From positions 229,459,780-229,523,779 of the forward strand of contig NC_057808.1 of assembly GCF_018294505.1 (NCBI RefSeq): DNA of 64,000 nucleotides, read 5' to 3'. The notes beneath the pieces are model-generated. The model had not been told where the DNA came from and made no database searches. It worked only from the letters and a program-made list of their open reading frames with translations. This document shows, one piece after another, positions 45,266 to 57,246 of this stretch. Made by a program: the position numbers and the translations under genes. This DNA is from Triticum aestivum. Lineage: Eukaryota > Streptophyta > Magnoliopsida > Poales > Poaceae. Position 1 is the first letter of the stretch. Every line of letters begins with the position of its first letter.

Positions 45266-45990
45266 AGGTGGTTTCTTGAAGAAGACGATGGAGAAGCGGA
45301 GTCAGCGAAGAGTGAAATGATGGTTCCTTCATCCGTGCTTTGTGATTTGACGCCTCACTGCTTTGTGATTTGTGATAGAAGGGACGAGGGAGTAGACTCT
45401 ATGCTCTATACTATACATGTGTCCAAGCACGGGAGAAAGAGGAGAGAGCTTGCATTTTTCTATTCCTTCAATCAATCAATTAGGGAGCTTCGGTTCCATC
45501 TTTTTGGCATTGGCAGCACCGTCCACAATGGTTCCCATCGATGCCAAAAGCTATTTTCACATTTGGCTACACATTGTGGTCTGTAGATGCCCTTAACCGT
45601 ACCACTTGTTTTTGCTCCTGTGTACAAATCTCAATTATATTGATCTAAAAAATTATAGTATCAAGATTAGTAAAAAGGAGGTGATTTTGCCACGCGGATG
45701 GAGGGGGAGGTTTCTTATTTTTAGAGGACGTTGGCCTAGCGGTTTGCTAACATGCGGTCCCATGTGTCAGTGCTTTACGAAGCCGATCTGCGTCTCACAT
45801 GAGACAGAACAACGGTAGAAGCAACACGTGGTTAACTTGAAGAAGATGAGGGAGAAGCGGATTCAGCAACGAGTGAAATGATGGTTGCTTTGTCCCTCCA
45901 ACTTGTTTTTTAGCATTATTACTTCGTCCGTCCAACTTAACCGCGGGAAAGGTGCAGCTTTGTGATTTGACGCCTCATTGCTCATTACTA
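45266..45990. repeat. Local imperfect duplication
   Basis: GAAGAAGACGATGGAGAAGC...GAGTGAAATGATGGTT (about 45277-45325) recurs as GAAGAAGATGAGGGAGAAGC...GAGTGAAATGATGGTT (about 45840-45888). TTTGTGATTTGACGCCTCA follows both (45340, 45959). The copies are about 565-620 bases apart. No coding potential is evident. Confidence 0.6.
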
Positions 45991-46403
45991 CGCCGGCGCC
46001 ATGACTGGGGTGCTTCACCCCTGCTGCTCTGCACTGTTATTTCGGTATGGCACGTGGACCCGGTTGCTTGATGTCCCACATGTCGGCGAAAGGGACTAGA
46101 ACATTTATGAAGGCGAATGCTCCACTCTTACGATGGAGGAGTACACGACACGGCGGCCCAGTGAACTGTTACCTGTACTGTAGTACTACTATGGTTTTGC
46201 TGTTTCGCACGATCCATCGATACAAACCCGATTAAACAGGAAAGGGCGGCATTTTTCCCGTGCGGTAGATGATACTAGCCATACATTTCAAAGGAAATTT
46301 TAATGTATGAAAACTGAATAATTAAAACTAAAAATATGAGATCTAGTAAAACTAAAGGGTGATGCAGCAAAGTAACAATATGAGATCTAGTAAAACTAAA
46401 AAC

Positions 46404-47986
46404 TGCTGCCTCTTGAGCACTGCGTTGGTTTTCCTTTGAAGATTAAAGGGTGATGCAGCAAAGTAGCGTAAGTATTTCCCTCAGTTTTTTAGAACCAAGG
46501 TATCAATCCAGTAGGAGGCTACGCGCGAGTCCCTCGCACCTACACAAAACAAATAAATCCTCGCAAGCAACGCGATAAGGGGTTGTCAATCCCTACACGG
46601 TCACTTACGAGAGTGAGATCTGATAGATATGATAGGATAATATTTTTGGTAATTTTATGATAAAGATGCAAAGTAAAATAAAAGCAAAGTAAAAAGCAAC
46701 GGAAATAACTAAGTGTTGGAAGATTAATATGATGAAGATAGACCCGGGGGCCATAGGTTTCACTAGTCACTTCTCTCAAGAGCAAAAGTATTTTACAGTG
46801 GGTGAACAAATTACTGTTGAGCAATTGACGGAATTGAGCATAGTTATGAGAATATCTAGGTATGATCATGTATATAGGCATCACGTCCAAGACAAGTAGA
46901 CCGACTCCTGCCTGCATCTACTACTATTACTCCACACATCGACCGCTATCCAGCATGCATCTAGAGTATTAAGTTCATAAGAACAGAGTAACGCCTTAAG
47001 CAAGATGACATGATGTAGAGGGATAAATTCATGCAATATGATAAAAACTCCATCTTGTTATCCTCGATGGCAATAATACAATAAGTGCCTTGCTGCCCCT
47101 ACTGTCACTGGGAAAGGACACCGCAAGATTGAACCCAAAGCTAAGCACTTGTCCCATTGCAAGAAAGATCAATCTAGTAGGCCAAACCAAACTGATAATT
47201 CGAAGAGACTTGCAAAGATAACCAATCATACATAAAAGAATTCAGAGAAGATTCAAATATTGTTCATAGATAAACTTGATCATAAACCCACAATTCATCG
47301 GTCTCAAAAAACACACCGCAAAAAGAAGATTACATCGAATAGATCTCCACGAGAGAGGGGAGAACATTGTATTGAGATCCAAAAGAGAGAGAAAGCCATC
47401 TAGCTAATAACTATGGACCCGAAGGTCTGAGGTAAACTACTCACACTTCATCGGAGGGGCTATGGTGTTGATGTAGAAGCCCTCCGTGATCGATCCCCTT
47501 CCGGCGGAGCTCCGGAATAGGCCCCAAGATAGGATCTCGTGGGTACAGAAGTTGCGGCGGTGGAATTAGGGTTTTGGCTCCGTCTCTGATCGTTTGGGGT
47601 ACGTAGGTGTATATAGGAGGAAGAATTACGTCGGTGGAGCAACAGGGGGCCCACGAGGGTGGAGGGCGCGCCTAGGGGGGTAGGCGAGCCACCCTACCTC
47701 GTGGCTTCCCTGTTGGTTGCTTGACGTAGGGTCCAAGTCTCCTGGATCTTGTTCGTTCCAAAAATCACGTTCCCGAAGGTTTCATTCCGTTTGGACTCCG
47801 TTTGATATTCTTTTTCTGCGAAACTCTAAAATAGGCAAAAAAACATCAATTCTGGGCTGGGCCTCCGGTTAATAGGTTAGTCCCAAAAATAATATAAAAG
47901 TGAATAATAAAGCCCAATAATGACCAGCACAGAAGATAATATAGCATGGAGCAATCAAAAATTATAGATACGTTGGAGACGTATCA
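46404..47986 (-). mobile_element. Solo LTR of an Athila-like gypsy family (1583 bp)
   Basis: On the minus strand it begins TGATACGTCTCCAACGTATC at 47986 and ends GAGGCAGCA at 46404. A perfect 5-base duplication AAAAC sits at 46399-46403 and 47987-47991, so the element inserted whole and then lost its interior by LTR recombination. It is related to the LTR at 11962-13535, though the outermost 60 bases on the left differ. Confidence 0.9.
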
Positions 47987-47991
47987 AAAAC

Positions 47992-48690
47992 ACATATGAT
48001 TTATTGTGTTGGAGTGTAGTAGTAGTGCTGTATTGCATAGTTGTTAGATGTGACATGCGAGAATGTGTAGAGATATACTTTTGGAGGGCCTACAGAGAGA
48101 AATTGGGGATCAAGTGGATTCAAATATTTGTATTCGTCTTCATAGCATTTGTAACTCATACCTACAGTTTTGTACAGTAGAAATGCTTGTTCGCTCTTAC
48201 GAAACCAGTACAGCAATAATGGGGTGGCGTGCGCCAATTTAGGCACTTGCACGTTGGCCTACTCGGCTCCACAGAGAGAGCGAGAGAAGAGATAAATACA
48301 CGGGCGGTCAGGTATTTCAGTCCTAGTACGTCACCGGACTTCAGAATACGCTCATTACGTTCACTATCTACGTTTATGCGTGATTATACGCACTGGTCAT
48401 CGTTCAGATCAGATTGCACTCTGTGAAGGCCAATAGTCGGTGGCACTATGAATTGACTAAGTTAAATTGAAAGTACTGTGCTACAGTTGTCAGTTCACAA
48501 AGGAAAAAGGTAGATAAATACAAATTACGATCGGATGCAAGACTCCAATCTCAAGTGGCGTCATGGGAACCAAATGGTATGGTATAGTGTCGGCAGGTTT
48601 GATTAGCCATGCATTTTAGGTTGATGCACTTGAGCTGGTGAGTCTTGAAGTCGTGTTAAGTGTGTGTGCATGCGATGCGTGTATGCATAC
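47992..48690. other. No gene recognised
   Basis: Only short ORFs and no repeat shared with the rest of the window. This could be unique host DNA between two transposons. Confidence 0.5.
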
Positions 48691-49159
48691 AAAAAAAGAC
48701 ACATCCGTGACATTTTGGGCCGAACGAATTTTTTTCTGTCATACTTATGACACTTCTATGACGATAATTGTGACAAAACCCGGTATCATCATAGATGTGG
48801 TGGGGTCCTACTTCTATGACAAAAAATCATGACAGAAAATGGGCTTTTCGTCCTGGGCGGGCCGGAGACGCAGCTGCATGACATTCTTTGGGCCGTCCAT
48901 GACGGAAAAAACCGTGGTAGAAGCGAGGGCGAGGAAAATATCGGGGTGTTCCCGGTTACGGTGGGTGGTCGGGCCGAGCGATGCGCGTTTCTCTCGTACA
49001 CGCACGCGCGTGGGTGCGAGGCGTTGGGCTCTAACTGAACCCGAGCGATTGCACTGCAGGCTACGCGTTACTGAACCCGAGCGATCGATCGATGGCTGTT
49101 AACTGAACCCGATCGAGCGATTCCTTCGCTACTGCTGCTAACTGAAGCCGATCGATGCT

Positions 49160-49900
49160 GCCTCTGGATGAACAGTGAGCGTTGCTGGGGGGGTTTGGAT
49201 GAACAGTTCCGGTGGGGGTGGATGAACAGGACCCCGTGGTGTTGCCTCTGGATGAACAGACAGATACCGATGTGAGAGCCCGGTTGGGGCTGGATGAACA
49301 GGACCCCGTGGAGGGCTGGATGAACAGGACCACCCCGTGGAGGGCAGGTTGAACAGTAGACGGTGGAGGGCTGGATCAACAGTAGCTGGTGGAGGGGTGG
49401 TTGAACAGGAGCCCGTGGAGAGGGCTGGTTGAACAGTAGCTGTTGGAGTAGCGCGCGGTGGAGGCTGGATGAACAGGAGCCTGTGGATGAACAGTCGCAG
49501 GTGGAGGCTGGAGGAGGTCGACGGTGGATGGACAGTAGCCCGTGGAGGCTGGAGGGGGTCGACGGTGGAGATGAACAGTATCCCGTGGAGTCCCGTTTTG
49601 CGGTACGCCACACCCCTCCCGATGAACAGGACCCCCGTTTTGACCGTAGCGCTCCAACATAAGTCCGTTTCCTCCGTTTTGCGGTACGGCACACCCCTCC
49701 CGATCAAGAGGACCCCCGTTTCGACCGTAGGAGGTCCGTTTCCTCCATTTTGCGGTACGCCAGACCCCTCCCGATGGACAGGATCCTGTTTCGAATGTGG
49801 TCAGTCGAACACAAGGCCGTTTCCTCCGTTTCGCGGTACGCCAGGCCTAGTTTCCATCGGCTGTTCCGTCCAAGCCCTCCCGATGAACACGACGACGCAT
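49160..49900 (+). repeat. Minisatellite plus 71-81 bp tandem array of copy 2
   Basis: Same arrays as at 13970-14700. The GGTACG landmark of the second array is at 49602, 49682, 49753 and 49825, so two copies have lost about 10 bases each compared with copy 1. Confidence 0.8.
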
Positions 49901-50369
49901 TCCGTTCCGACCGAGCCGGTTGGCTCCCCATGAACACGACGACGAGGTTGTTACTCCGTTCCGACCCAGCCATGTACACGAGCACTGGCCGTATGTATGC
50001 GCGAGTAGGCGTTCGAAACCCTGCCCATATGTACGTACGTGGCCTCATTTTCTTTCTTGCACACTTGCCGCTGTACGTATGTGTACATGCTACGTGCGGG
50101 CCTCTACTACGACATGTGCGCGCCTCTACATCGATCAGTATGTACGTACACGTTTGTGACCAGAATGACAACGCTACGTACGCTTCGACCAGGTGGGTCC
50201 CGACTGTCAGGCACTTCCTTGCGTGTGAAGATGTAGCTGGTGGGTCCCAGTAGTTAGGGGAAACGTTTTTTTTCGCGAAATACGGTGGCCCGTCCAGTGG
50301 GTCCCCGTTGTCAGGTGGAGGAATAATTATTTTGCACGTAATAAGGAGGCACTTCCTTGCTGCGGTTGT

Positions 50370-53190
50370 GGACCCAGCTGTCAGCCTCTCCACGTACTGT
50401 CCATGTCCGATGGAAGCCGTTCCTTGACCACGTTGACCACGCCGCGCCGAGAGCACCAGGGTGGTCGACGACGGCGAGGCCTAGGAAGGGGACGACGCGG
50501 AGCCGGGGAAGACGCGGCAGTGGATGCCCACGCGTAGAGGAGTATGAGGGTTCACTGGTTCGCTGCGGTGTGAGGCTGCCGTCGCCGCAGAATAACAGGG
50601 GGTATGGGTGAGTAGAGGGATGGTCTGGCCAGCGGTGGGAGTAGTAGGGGCGGTGAGGCCTCCGCCGCATCGCAGCCGGCCACGAGAGGCAGGAGCACGA
50701 GGCACGACTGACGCAGGTTTGGGCGGCTGGAGCAAGAAGACCAGAGGTTGAAGAAGTACTTCGGCCGTTGGATGGACATCGTACGGTCACTGGAGCTAAA
50801 ATCGTGCATATTAACTAAGTTGACAAAGCCCTTCGTCCCCGTCAACTTAGTAGGCCCACAAGTTAGCCTTCCACTATAATGGGTCCCAGCTAGCAGGGGG
50901 AGTATTCATTTTTTTTGTGCGTAATAAGGAGGCACTTCCTTGCGTGCGAAGATATAGCTGGTGGGTCCAAGCTGTCAGGGGCGGTAACGTTTCTTTCGCG
51001 AAATACAGAGGCCCTTCCGGTAGGTCCTAGATGTCAGGTGGAGGAATCATTATTTTGCGCGTAATAAGGAGGCATTTCCTTGCGTGCGGCCGTGGACCCA
51101 GCTGTCAGCCTCTCCACGTACAGTCCACTTCAGATGCATGTCGGTCATTGACCACGTTGACCAGGTCGCGCCGAGAGCACCAGGGCGGTGGACGACGGCG
51201 AGGCCTAGGAAGGGAACGACACGGAGGCAGGGAAGACTCGGAAGTTGTTTCCCACGCGGAGGGGAGTACGACTTTATGAGGGTTTACTGGTTCGTCTGCC
51301 GTCGCCGGAGAATAACAGCAGGTGTGGGTGAGTAGAGGGATGGCTAGGCCAGCAATGGGAGTATGGTGGGGCGGTGAGGCCTGCGCGGCAGCACAGCCGG
51401 CCGCGGGGAGGAGGGAGCAGGCAGTCCCGCCGGCGCTTGTTTGAGCGGCTGGAGCAGGAAGAGCAGAGATTGAAGAAGCACGACGGCCGTTGGATGGACA
51501 TCCAACAGTCACTACTTGTGCGTCAACCTTTTTTTAGGAAAGCCTCAAATCTGTGGAAAACATCATACAACCCATCTGCCATTATTTCTAATAATTTACA
51601 GCCCACTTGCTAATTCTTAAGGTTTTTTGGAGCCCATATTCTTTTTGTTAGCATTACAGCCCATATTGTGGCCACGGTTAAAAAATTATACGAAATTTTG
51701 CATATTTCGGTGTGGTCCGAACTGTTTTTAATCCCGAAATTTCGAGTCACATTCAAACTGATTTTAAAAATAAATGTATATCAATATAAAATCCAACAAA
51801 TTGTCCATGCATAAAAATCAATGCAATTTAAAATCTCGAAATAAAAAAAGGAAATTTGAAACTAATTGCCGCTTTGATGTGTTTTAAAAATGTACAGCCC
51901 ATTTATCATTACTGATAGGCCATTTTCTCGGTCAGCGGAATGAAGCTCTCCTCGTCTTGAAAGATTTGCAGCCCAACAGGCCTGACAAAGCGACTTACTT
52001 GGCAAATCACAAAAAAACTAGGCTGTGGTTGTGGACCCAGCTGTCAGCCTCTCCATGTACAATACTCTTCCGATGGAAGTCGGTCGTTGACCACATTGAC
52101 CACGTCGTGCCAAGAGGACCAAGGCGGTGGACGACGACGAGGCCTAGGAAGGGGACAACGCGGGGCCGGGGAAGACGCGGCAGTGGATGCCCACGCGGAG
52201 AGTAGTACGAGGGTTCACTGGTTCGGCTGCGGTGTGAGACTGCCGTCGCCGCAGAATAACAGGGGGTGTGGGTGAGTGGAGGGATGGCCTGGCCAGCGGT
52301 GGGAGCAGTATGGGGGCGGTGAGGACTCCGCGGCAGCACAGCCGGCCACGGGAGGCAGGAGCAGGCGGCACGACCGGCGCTGCTTTGGGCGGCTGGAGCA
52401 AGAAGGCCAGAGGTTGAAGAAGCACTAAGGCCGTTGGATGGACATCGTACGGTCACTAGAGCTAGAATCGTTCATGTTGACTAAGTTGACAAAGCCCTCC
52501 GTCTCCGTCAACTTAGTAGGCCCACAAGTCAGCCTCCCACTATGGTGGGTCCCAGTTGGCAGGGGGTATTCATTTTTTTGTGCGCAATAAGGAGGCACTT
52601 CCTTGCGTGCGAAGATATAGTTGGTGGGTCCGACCTGTCAGCGGAGGGAACTTTTTTTTCATGAAATACAGAGGCCCTTCCGGCAGGTCCCAGATGTCAG
52701 GTGGAGGAATCATTATTTTGCACGTAATAAGGAGGCATTTCCTTGTGTGCGGCCGTGGACCCAGCTGTCAGCCTCTCCACGTACAGTCCACTTCCGATGG
52801 ATGTCGTTCGTTGACCACGTTGACCACGAAGGGAACGACACGGCAGTGGCTGCCCACGCGGTGGAGAGTACGAGGGTTGACTGGTTCGGCTACCGTCGCC
52901 GGAAAATAACAGGAGGTGTGGGTGAGTAGAGGGACAGACAGGCCAGGGATGCGAGTATATGATGGGGCCGTGAGGCCTGCCCGCCAGCACAACCGGCCAT
53001 GAGAGGCGGGAGAAGGCGGTTCCGACGGCGCTGCTTTGGGCGGCTGGGGCAGGAAGATTAGAGACTGAAGAAGCACGATTACCGTTAGATTGACATCTAA
53101 CGGTCTGACGCTGGTGAGTCGATTGTTGACTAAGTTTCTTTTTTGATAAACCTTGTGTACGCATGAACTTAGTAGGCCCACAAGTCAGCC
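50370..53190 (+). repeat. Higher-order repeat, 1.66 kb period, two units
   Basis: Cores begin with a GTGGACCCAGCTGTCAGCCT landmark close to 50370, 51091, 52031 and 52757. Spacings of 721, 940 and 726 alternate, and cores one and three or two and four are 1661 and 1666 apart. AT-rich blocks with AGCCCATTTGCTAATTCTTA lie at 51540-52020 and after 53190, following every second core. Confidence 0.8.
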
Positions 53191-53600
53191 TCCAAATCTG
53201 TGGCAGACAACATAGAGCCCATTTGCTATTTTTTAATAATTTGCAGCCCATTTGCTAATTCTTAAGTAATTTATTACAGCCCATTTTCTGCCCAGGACCA
53301 CGGTCAAGAAGTTCAACCTTATATTGCATATTTTGGTGGAGTCCAAACTTTTGTAATCCCGAAATGATAAACATTTTTAAGAACTTACTGATTTGCCAAA
53401 AAAATCATTTTGTTTTTGTAAGCAAATAAGATGTGGGACAATTGAGTTGGTTTAAGGGAAAACCAGTGGTAAAAAAAATCAGCGCTGGGAGGGAAAACAA
53501 CAACAAAAATAAGGATGTAAATATGAAAAGTGAATTTTATGTATTTTCAATATAATGATACGTGTATATGAACTAGTAAAACTATAGGTAGAGATTAGAA

Positions 53601-54166
53601 AACGGATGTAGGACATGCATTTCAAGAGGAAAATAGAACTGGGTTGTGTGTTTGATTCAGTAAAAAAAGTGCCTGCGGATGTTGTAAGACCAAATATAAC
53701 TAACGTTGGCGGGCCAGAGGCCAGTAGATACCTGCTGGATCTTTGTGCCCCGTTGTCGTCATGGGCTGGACCTGTAAAAACAAAACCAAGCCTGGGCAGT
53801 TTACAGCCCAGTTGAAACTTGCTCGACCTGAAAAAACAATATACGTGCTCAATAAACGAGAGAATTCTGCAAGTACAGACTGATAACTGGGATGCAGCAG
53901 GGATATTGTTTTTTCATCGTGATAATAAGACCATGCACTTGTTTCGAAAAATTTGGAGAACTGGGAATTCGAACGGCAGGTGCTTACGCTACCCATCAAA
54001 TGAAAATCAGGTGCCTGAAAATTCGTTTCGAAACAAATGATTCAGCTTTATATCCACGCCGATCCTCGGCATGATGGTTGGAAGCAAATGCCAAGTTCAT
54101 ACCAAATGATCATTAACAACAATACCAACTTGCGGACGACAAGGCAGTACAAGTACCAATACCAAA
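53601..54166. other. No gene recognised
   Basis: AT-rich flank between the complex repeat and the NAC gene. A TTCGAA-containing box-B-like stretch (GAACTGGGAATTCGAACGGC near 53956, reverse orientation) could be a worn SINE. Part of it may be the 3' region of the NAC gene. Confidence 0.45.
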
Positions 54167-54925
54167 CTAACTTATAATCTTTTTACTCCTGGCCCTAGTG
54201 TTTGTCTGGTAGAAAATCTTGCAGAGGTCCAGCTCCCGCTCCTTCTCTTGCTCCAGGTCCCCGAGGTGGTACTGGTGCATCACCCAGTTGGTCCTCTTCT
54301 GGTCGAAGTTCTTGTTGGTGTGCAGCACCAGAACCTCTTTGCTGCCCGTCTGCCGGCCGTTGACCATCACCGGCAAGGTATTGCCGGTGTTGTGCCACAT
54401 CGCGTGCATGCCGCACTCCGACTGTATCTTGCGACGCGTCCACGTGCCCCTTTTGAACGCCCTGGAATTGCGCTGGAAGAAATGCTTGCTTAGGCCACTC
54501 AGTGTGATACCTGCAGTATTGTCGAATACATGTTTTAGTGTACGTAGTTGGCATTTTCATAACATCTTTGGCATGTTGTAGTCACTTGTTTCACTTTTTA
54601 TTAACTGTCAAATTGTAATTGCTTCACTAGGTCTGCGTCTAAAAATAAAAATAGAGCTATAAACAAAGGAATATGTTTGTGCAAGTAGACGGCCGATCGG
54701 TGTCTTACCTGGAAGTTTCTCAGGATGGGTGTAGCATATGTCGTGCTCACTTTCGATGGTTGGTATGAACAAATCAATGAGAGGGTGAGATCTCGCGCTG
54801 TCAGCACTCACTTTGGCCTCAAGGTGCTCGATCAACTCCTGATCCGTGGGATCAAACTTGACGCCAGCCGGCAGCACTGGCCAATCCTTCTTCGACTTGC
54901 ATGGGTTAATTCCAGTTATATGGTA
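54167..54925 (-). CDS. NAC domain transcription factor, SOG1/NAC8-like, 5' end unresolved
   Basis: On the minus strand, an exon reaching 54709 encodes [20 protein letters not shown] and then [20 protein letters not shown]. Donor CCAG/GTAAGA at 54709/54708, intron 54708-54511 (ends CTGCAG), exon 2 54510-54167, with phases that join to [13 protein letters not shown]. Exon 2 carries [29 protein letters not shown] and [20 protein letters not shown], then LCKIFYQT and a TAG. These are the NAC subdomains A-E; the [13 protein letters not shown] start and [12 protein letters not shown] point to the SOG1/NAC8 branch, which acts in the DNA-damage response in Arabidopsis. No internal stop. The frame has no ATG downstream of a TGA near 54944, so an upstream exon is needed or the gene is 5' truncated. 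It stops only 13 residues after the domain, without an activation region. Confidence 0.8.
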
Positions 54926-55500
54926 CTCAATGTATGATCAATCGACTGTTTTAAGTGAATGATGGAAGATTTCAACAAATAAGTGGTACTCCAAATCTGA
55001 AGTCCAGAATACCCGAACACGCCGCCGGGATTCTTGTGTCACCTCACGCGCAGCGTGTTGTCACGTCAATTCAATGTGTGGACATGATGAATAATTTGAC
55101 CGACGTATACTAGTACTGCTACTGTACTACTTACTAGTCATATTTAGTGTCACATTTTAACCATAGGTTTAACTAACAAGTACGCACTTGAAGCCTAAGT
55201 GATATATATATATATACATACTGCACAACATCTCCATCATCATTATCAGTACATCCTGTGCAGGTGAGTTAGGATGCACTTGACCCCAGAAAGGTATCTA
55301 TCCTTCAAACCAGAGGAGTGCTTCAAACTAACAACAGTACATAATATCCAACAAAAGAGGGTCGTGCTACAGCAGCAGAATACATGGCTCAGTCTACATA
55401 TCAGTACGAATCAAGTTGTGCATATTTGCTGTTGGCATGAACCACATCGCCGCATGTCGGGTTTGCAAAAGCCATCCATCGCATGGAAGCTTGATGCCTT
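54926..55500. other. Spacer between NAC and F-box genes
   Basis: A possible missing 5' exon of the NAC gene should lie here, but no convincing one was found. A (TA) run is at 55201-55216. Confidence 0.5.
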
Positions 55501-57246
55501 TCACACACTGAAGATTATCTGGCAACAAGCTGTGTCGACGAATCTCTGGATATGGTGATTCATGAAACCCATAGTATGATGTGTAAACACAGTCCCCCTG
55601 GCGAATGGAAGTTGCATAGCACGGTAATCATCGCCGGTGATATGATCGATGATTGGTTGGATGATCGGATAATTGAGCCCGAGGAACATGGAGTGGTTGC
55701 CGAGGCTGTAAACCCGCCTCCAGTTGAATACGCCTAGCCCAACGGAGCTGGGATCTTTCTCGAACACGAAGCAGCCATAGCCATCAATGTCATGAACGCC
55801 CCAGGCATTGTACTGCATGTGGTTTGATGAAATGGTTTGGTCAATTTGGTATGTGCAAATGAGCATCAAATGACCACCGTCAGCTGAACGAGCGATAAAC
55901 CACCACCCATCGGCTGGTATGATTCCAGGTCCTGGAATCATGAAGGCCAGCGCATTTGCGTCTGCTGCAACAATTCAAATTGTAGACCAAAAGGACAAAA
56001 ATAAACAATCATGTTCAGAGTATGTGTGGAATTAAGATTATTATAACAGTGACACATATCATAGACAGAGAATTGCAATGCTGTGGTCATAATCATACCC
56101 CAGGTTAAAAAAATAAGCCAATGGCTTTCGTATTCTAGCAATATATCATGGTTCAAACATTATGTAACAATGAGAGGAAAACAGATATGACATGGCCTAC
56201 TCATATTCTACCATAGCACTTACTACAGTTATCATATCAACTCTAAGCAATAACATGCGTTGTTATAAAAATCCTGGAAATGAGAGTAACATATAGCAAT
56301 CATGAGGTTATACTCATAATATCTATTCTAACAATCATTAGATACCAATTGTTCTCATATCAACTCTAACAATAACATGTGTGGTCAGAAAAATCTAGGA
56401 AATGAGAGGAACATATAGCAATGATGTGGTTATAGACATACTATATATTCTAAATTTGTAACAATGAACATGCAGTCGTATTCTTAAGGTAAAGATGAGA
56501 TGAGATGAGATAGAACAATTACACGACGATAGATTCCACCAGTATAGGCAGCCAATCTGTGCGTCGACCGCATAAACGATGCCATCATGCACTATATCAT
56601 CAGACAGAAGTGTTGGGTAAAGAGGATCGACGATGATCCATAACCATGTATGGCGACCGGATTCCAGATAGACTAATCCCATGTTGAACACGGCAATGAG
56701 CTTGTAATCCATGTAGTCTTCTGATGGTGTGGGCACTTCACAGATTACAACCTTCAACAAATAGAGGTCGAGCCAAAAGCTCGACGCGTCTCGTGCGTAG
56801 TAGGCAGGAGTGTCCGGCCGGCCGCGGGCTCGATGGCGGCGGTATCCAAAGATGGAAGGGTGATCTCTCGCTGGGTGTACATATCCACGACGCCACGGAC
56901 TACCGGATTGGTGGATGAGGACGATCCAGTTGGCATTCATGACCGCCCAGTAGTGGTTGTGCATGAAGGACAGGTGGACGGGTAGTGGTAGCATGTCGAG
57001 GGGCACCACGGCAACCTCCGTAGGATCGTCAAGTCGGTGTCTGGGCCATCTGCGAGGATCGGGCATCAGCAAGCAGGGTGTCTTGAAAAGAGCCGGCCGG
57101 TTGCAGATGAGTAGACGGTACAAAGACACCGAGCATGCGGCCAGACGGACGGTGCTGAGTAGGTCCATACGATTATAGATCTACTCCAAGAGAACATCGG
57201 GGAGGGAATTCCAATCGCGGCTCTGCGTGTCAGTCAGTTCTGCCAT
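55501..57246 (-). pseudogene. F-box/DUF295 (KIB1-4 beta-propeller) gene with a premature stop in the F-box
   Basis: Start at 57246 (MAELTDTQSRDWNSLPDVLL); TAG at 57181-57183, codon 22, falls inside the F-box, after which the frame continues IYNRMDLLSTVRLAACSVSL. Exon 1 is 57246-56523, intron 56522-55965 (GTAATT...TTGCAG), exon 2 55964-55501; total 1188 bases, a multiple of three, with no other stop. The propeller part has the DUF295 look: LLMPDPRRWPRHR, YAVDAQIGCLYWWNL, then GGHLMLICTYQID, GVHDIDGYGCFVFE, RRVYSLGNHSMFLGLNYPII. Such proteins are SCF ubiquitin-ligase adaptors whose F-box binds SKP1. Reinitiation at Met 57168 would give a protein without the front of the F-box. It could also be a sequencing error. 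Confidence 0.8.

Larger units (their letters stand above)
48691..53600 (+). mobile_element. Large non-coding complex repeat, copy 2 (CACTA- or Mutator-like, unresolved)
   Basis: Collinear with copy 1 (13598-17440) from 48828 on. The start has subterminal-like TTCTATGACGATAATTGTGA and ACTTCTATGACAAAAAATCA motifs. Then follow the GATGAACAG minisatellite (49160-49600), the 71-81 bp array (49594-49900), a spacer, and a higher-order repeat with four cores (50370, 51091, 52031, 52757). Neither terminal inverted repeats nor a target duplication could be fixed, so the class is open. No transposase. Confidence 0.6.

Noticed and set aside
49068..49707. Minus-strand ORFs of 189 and 208 codons in copy 2
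   Set aside because: Same minisatellite-driven open frames as in copy 1; no domain.
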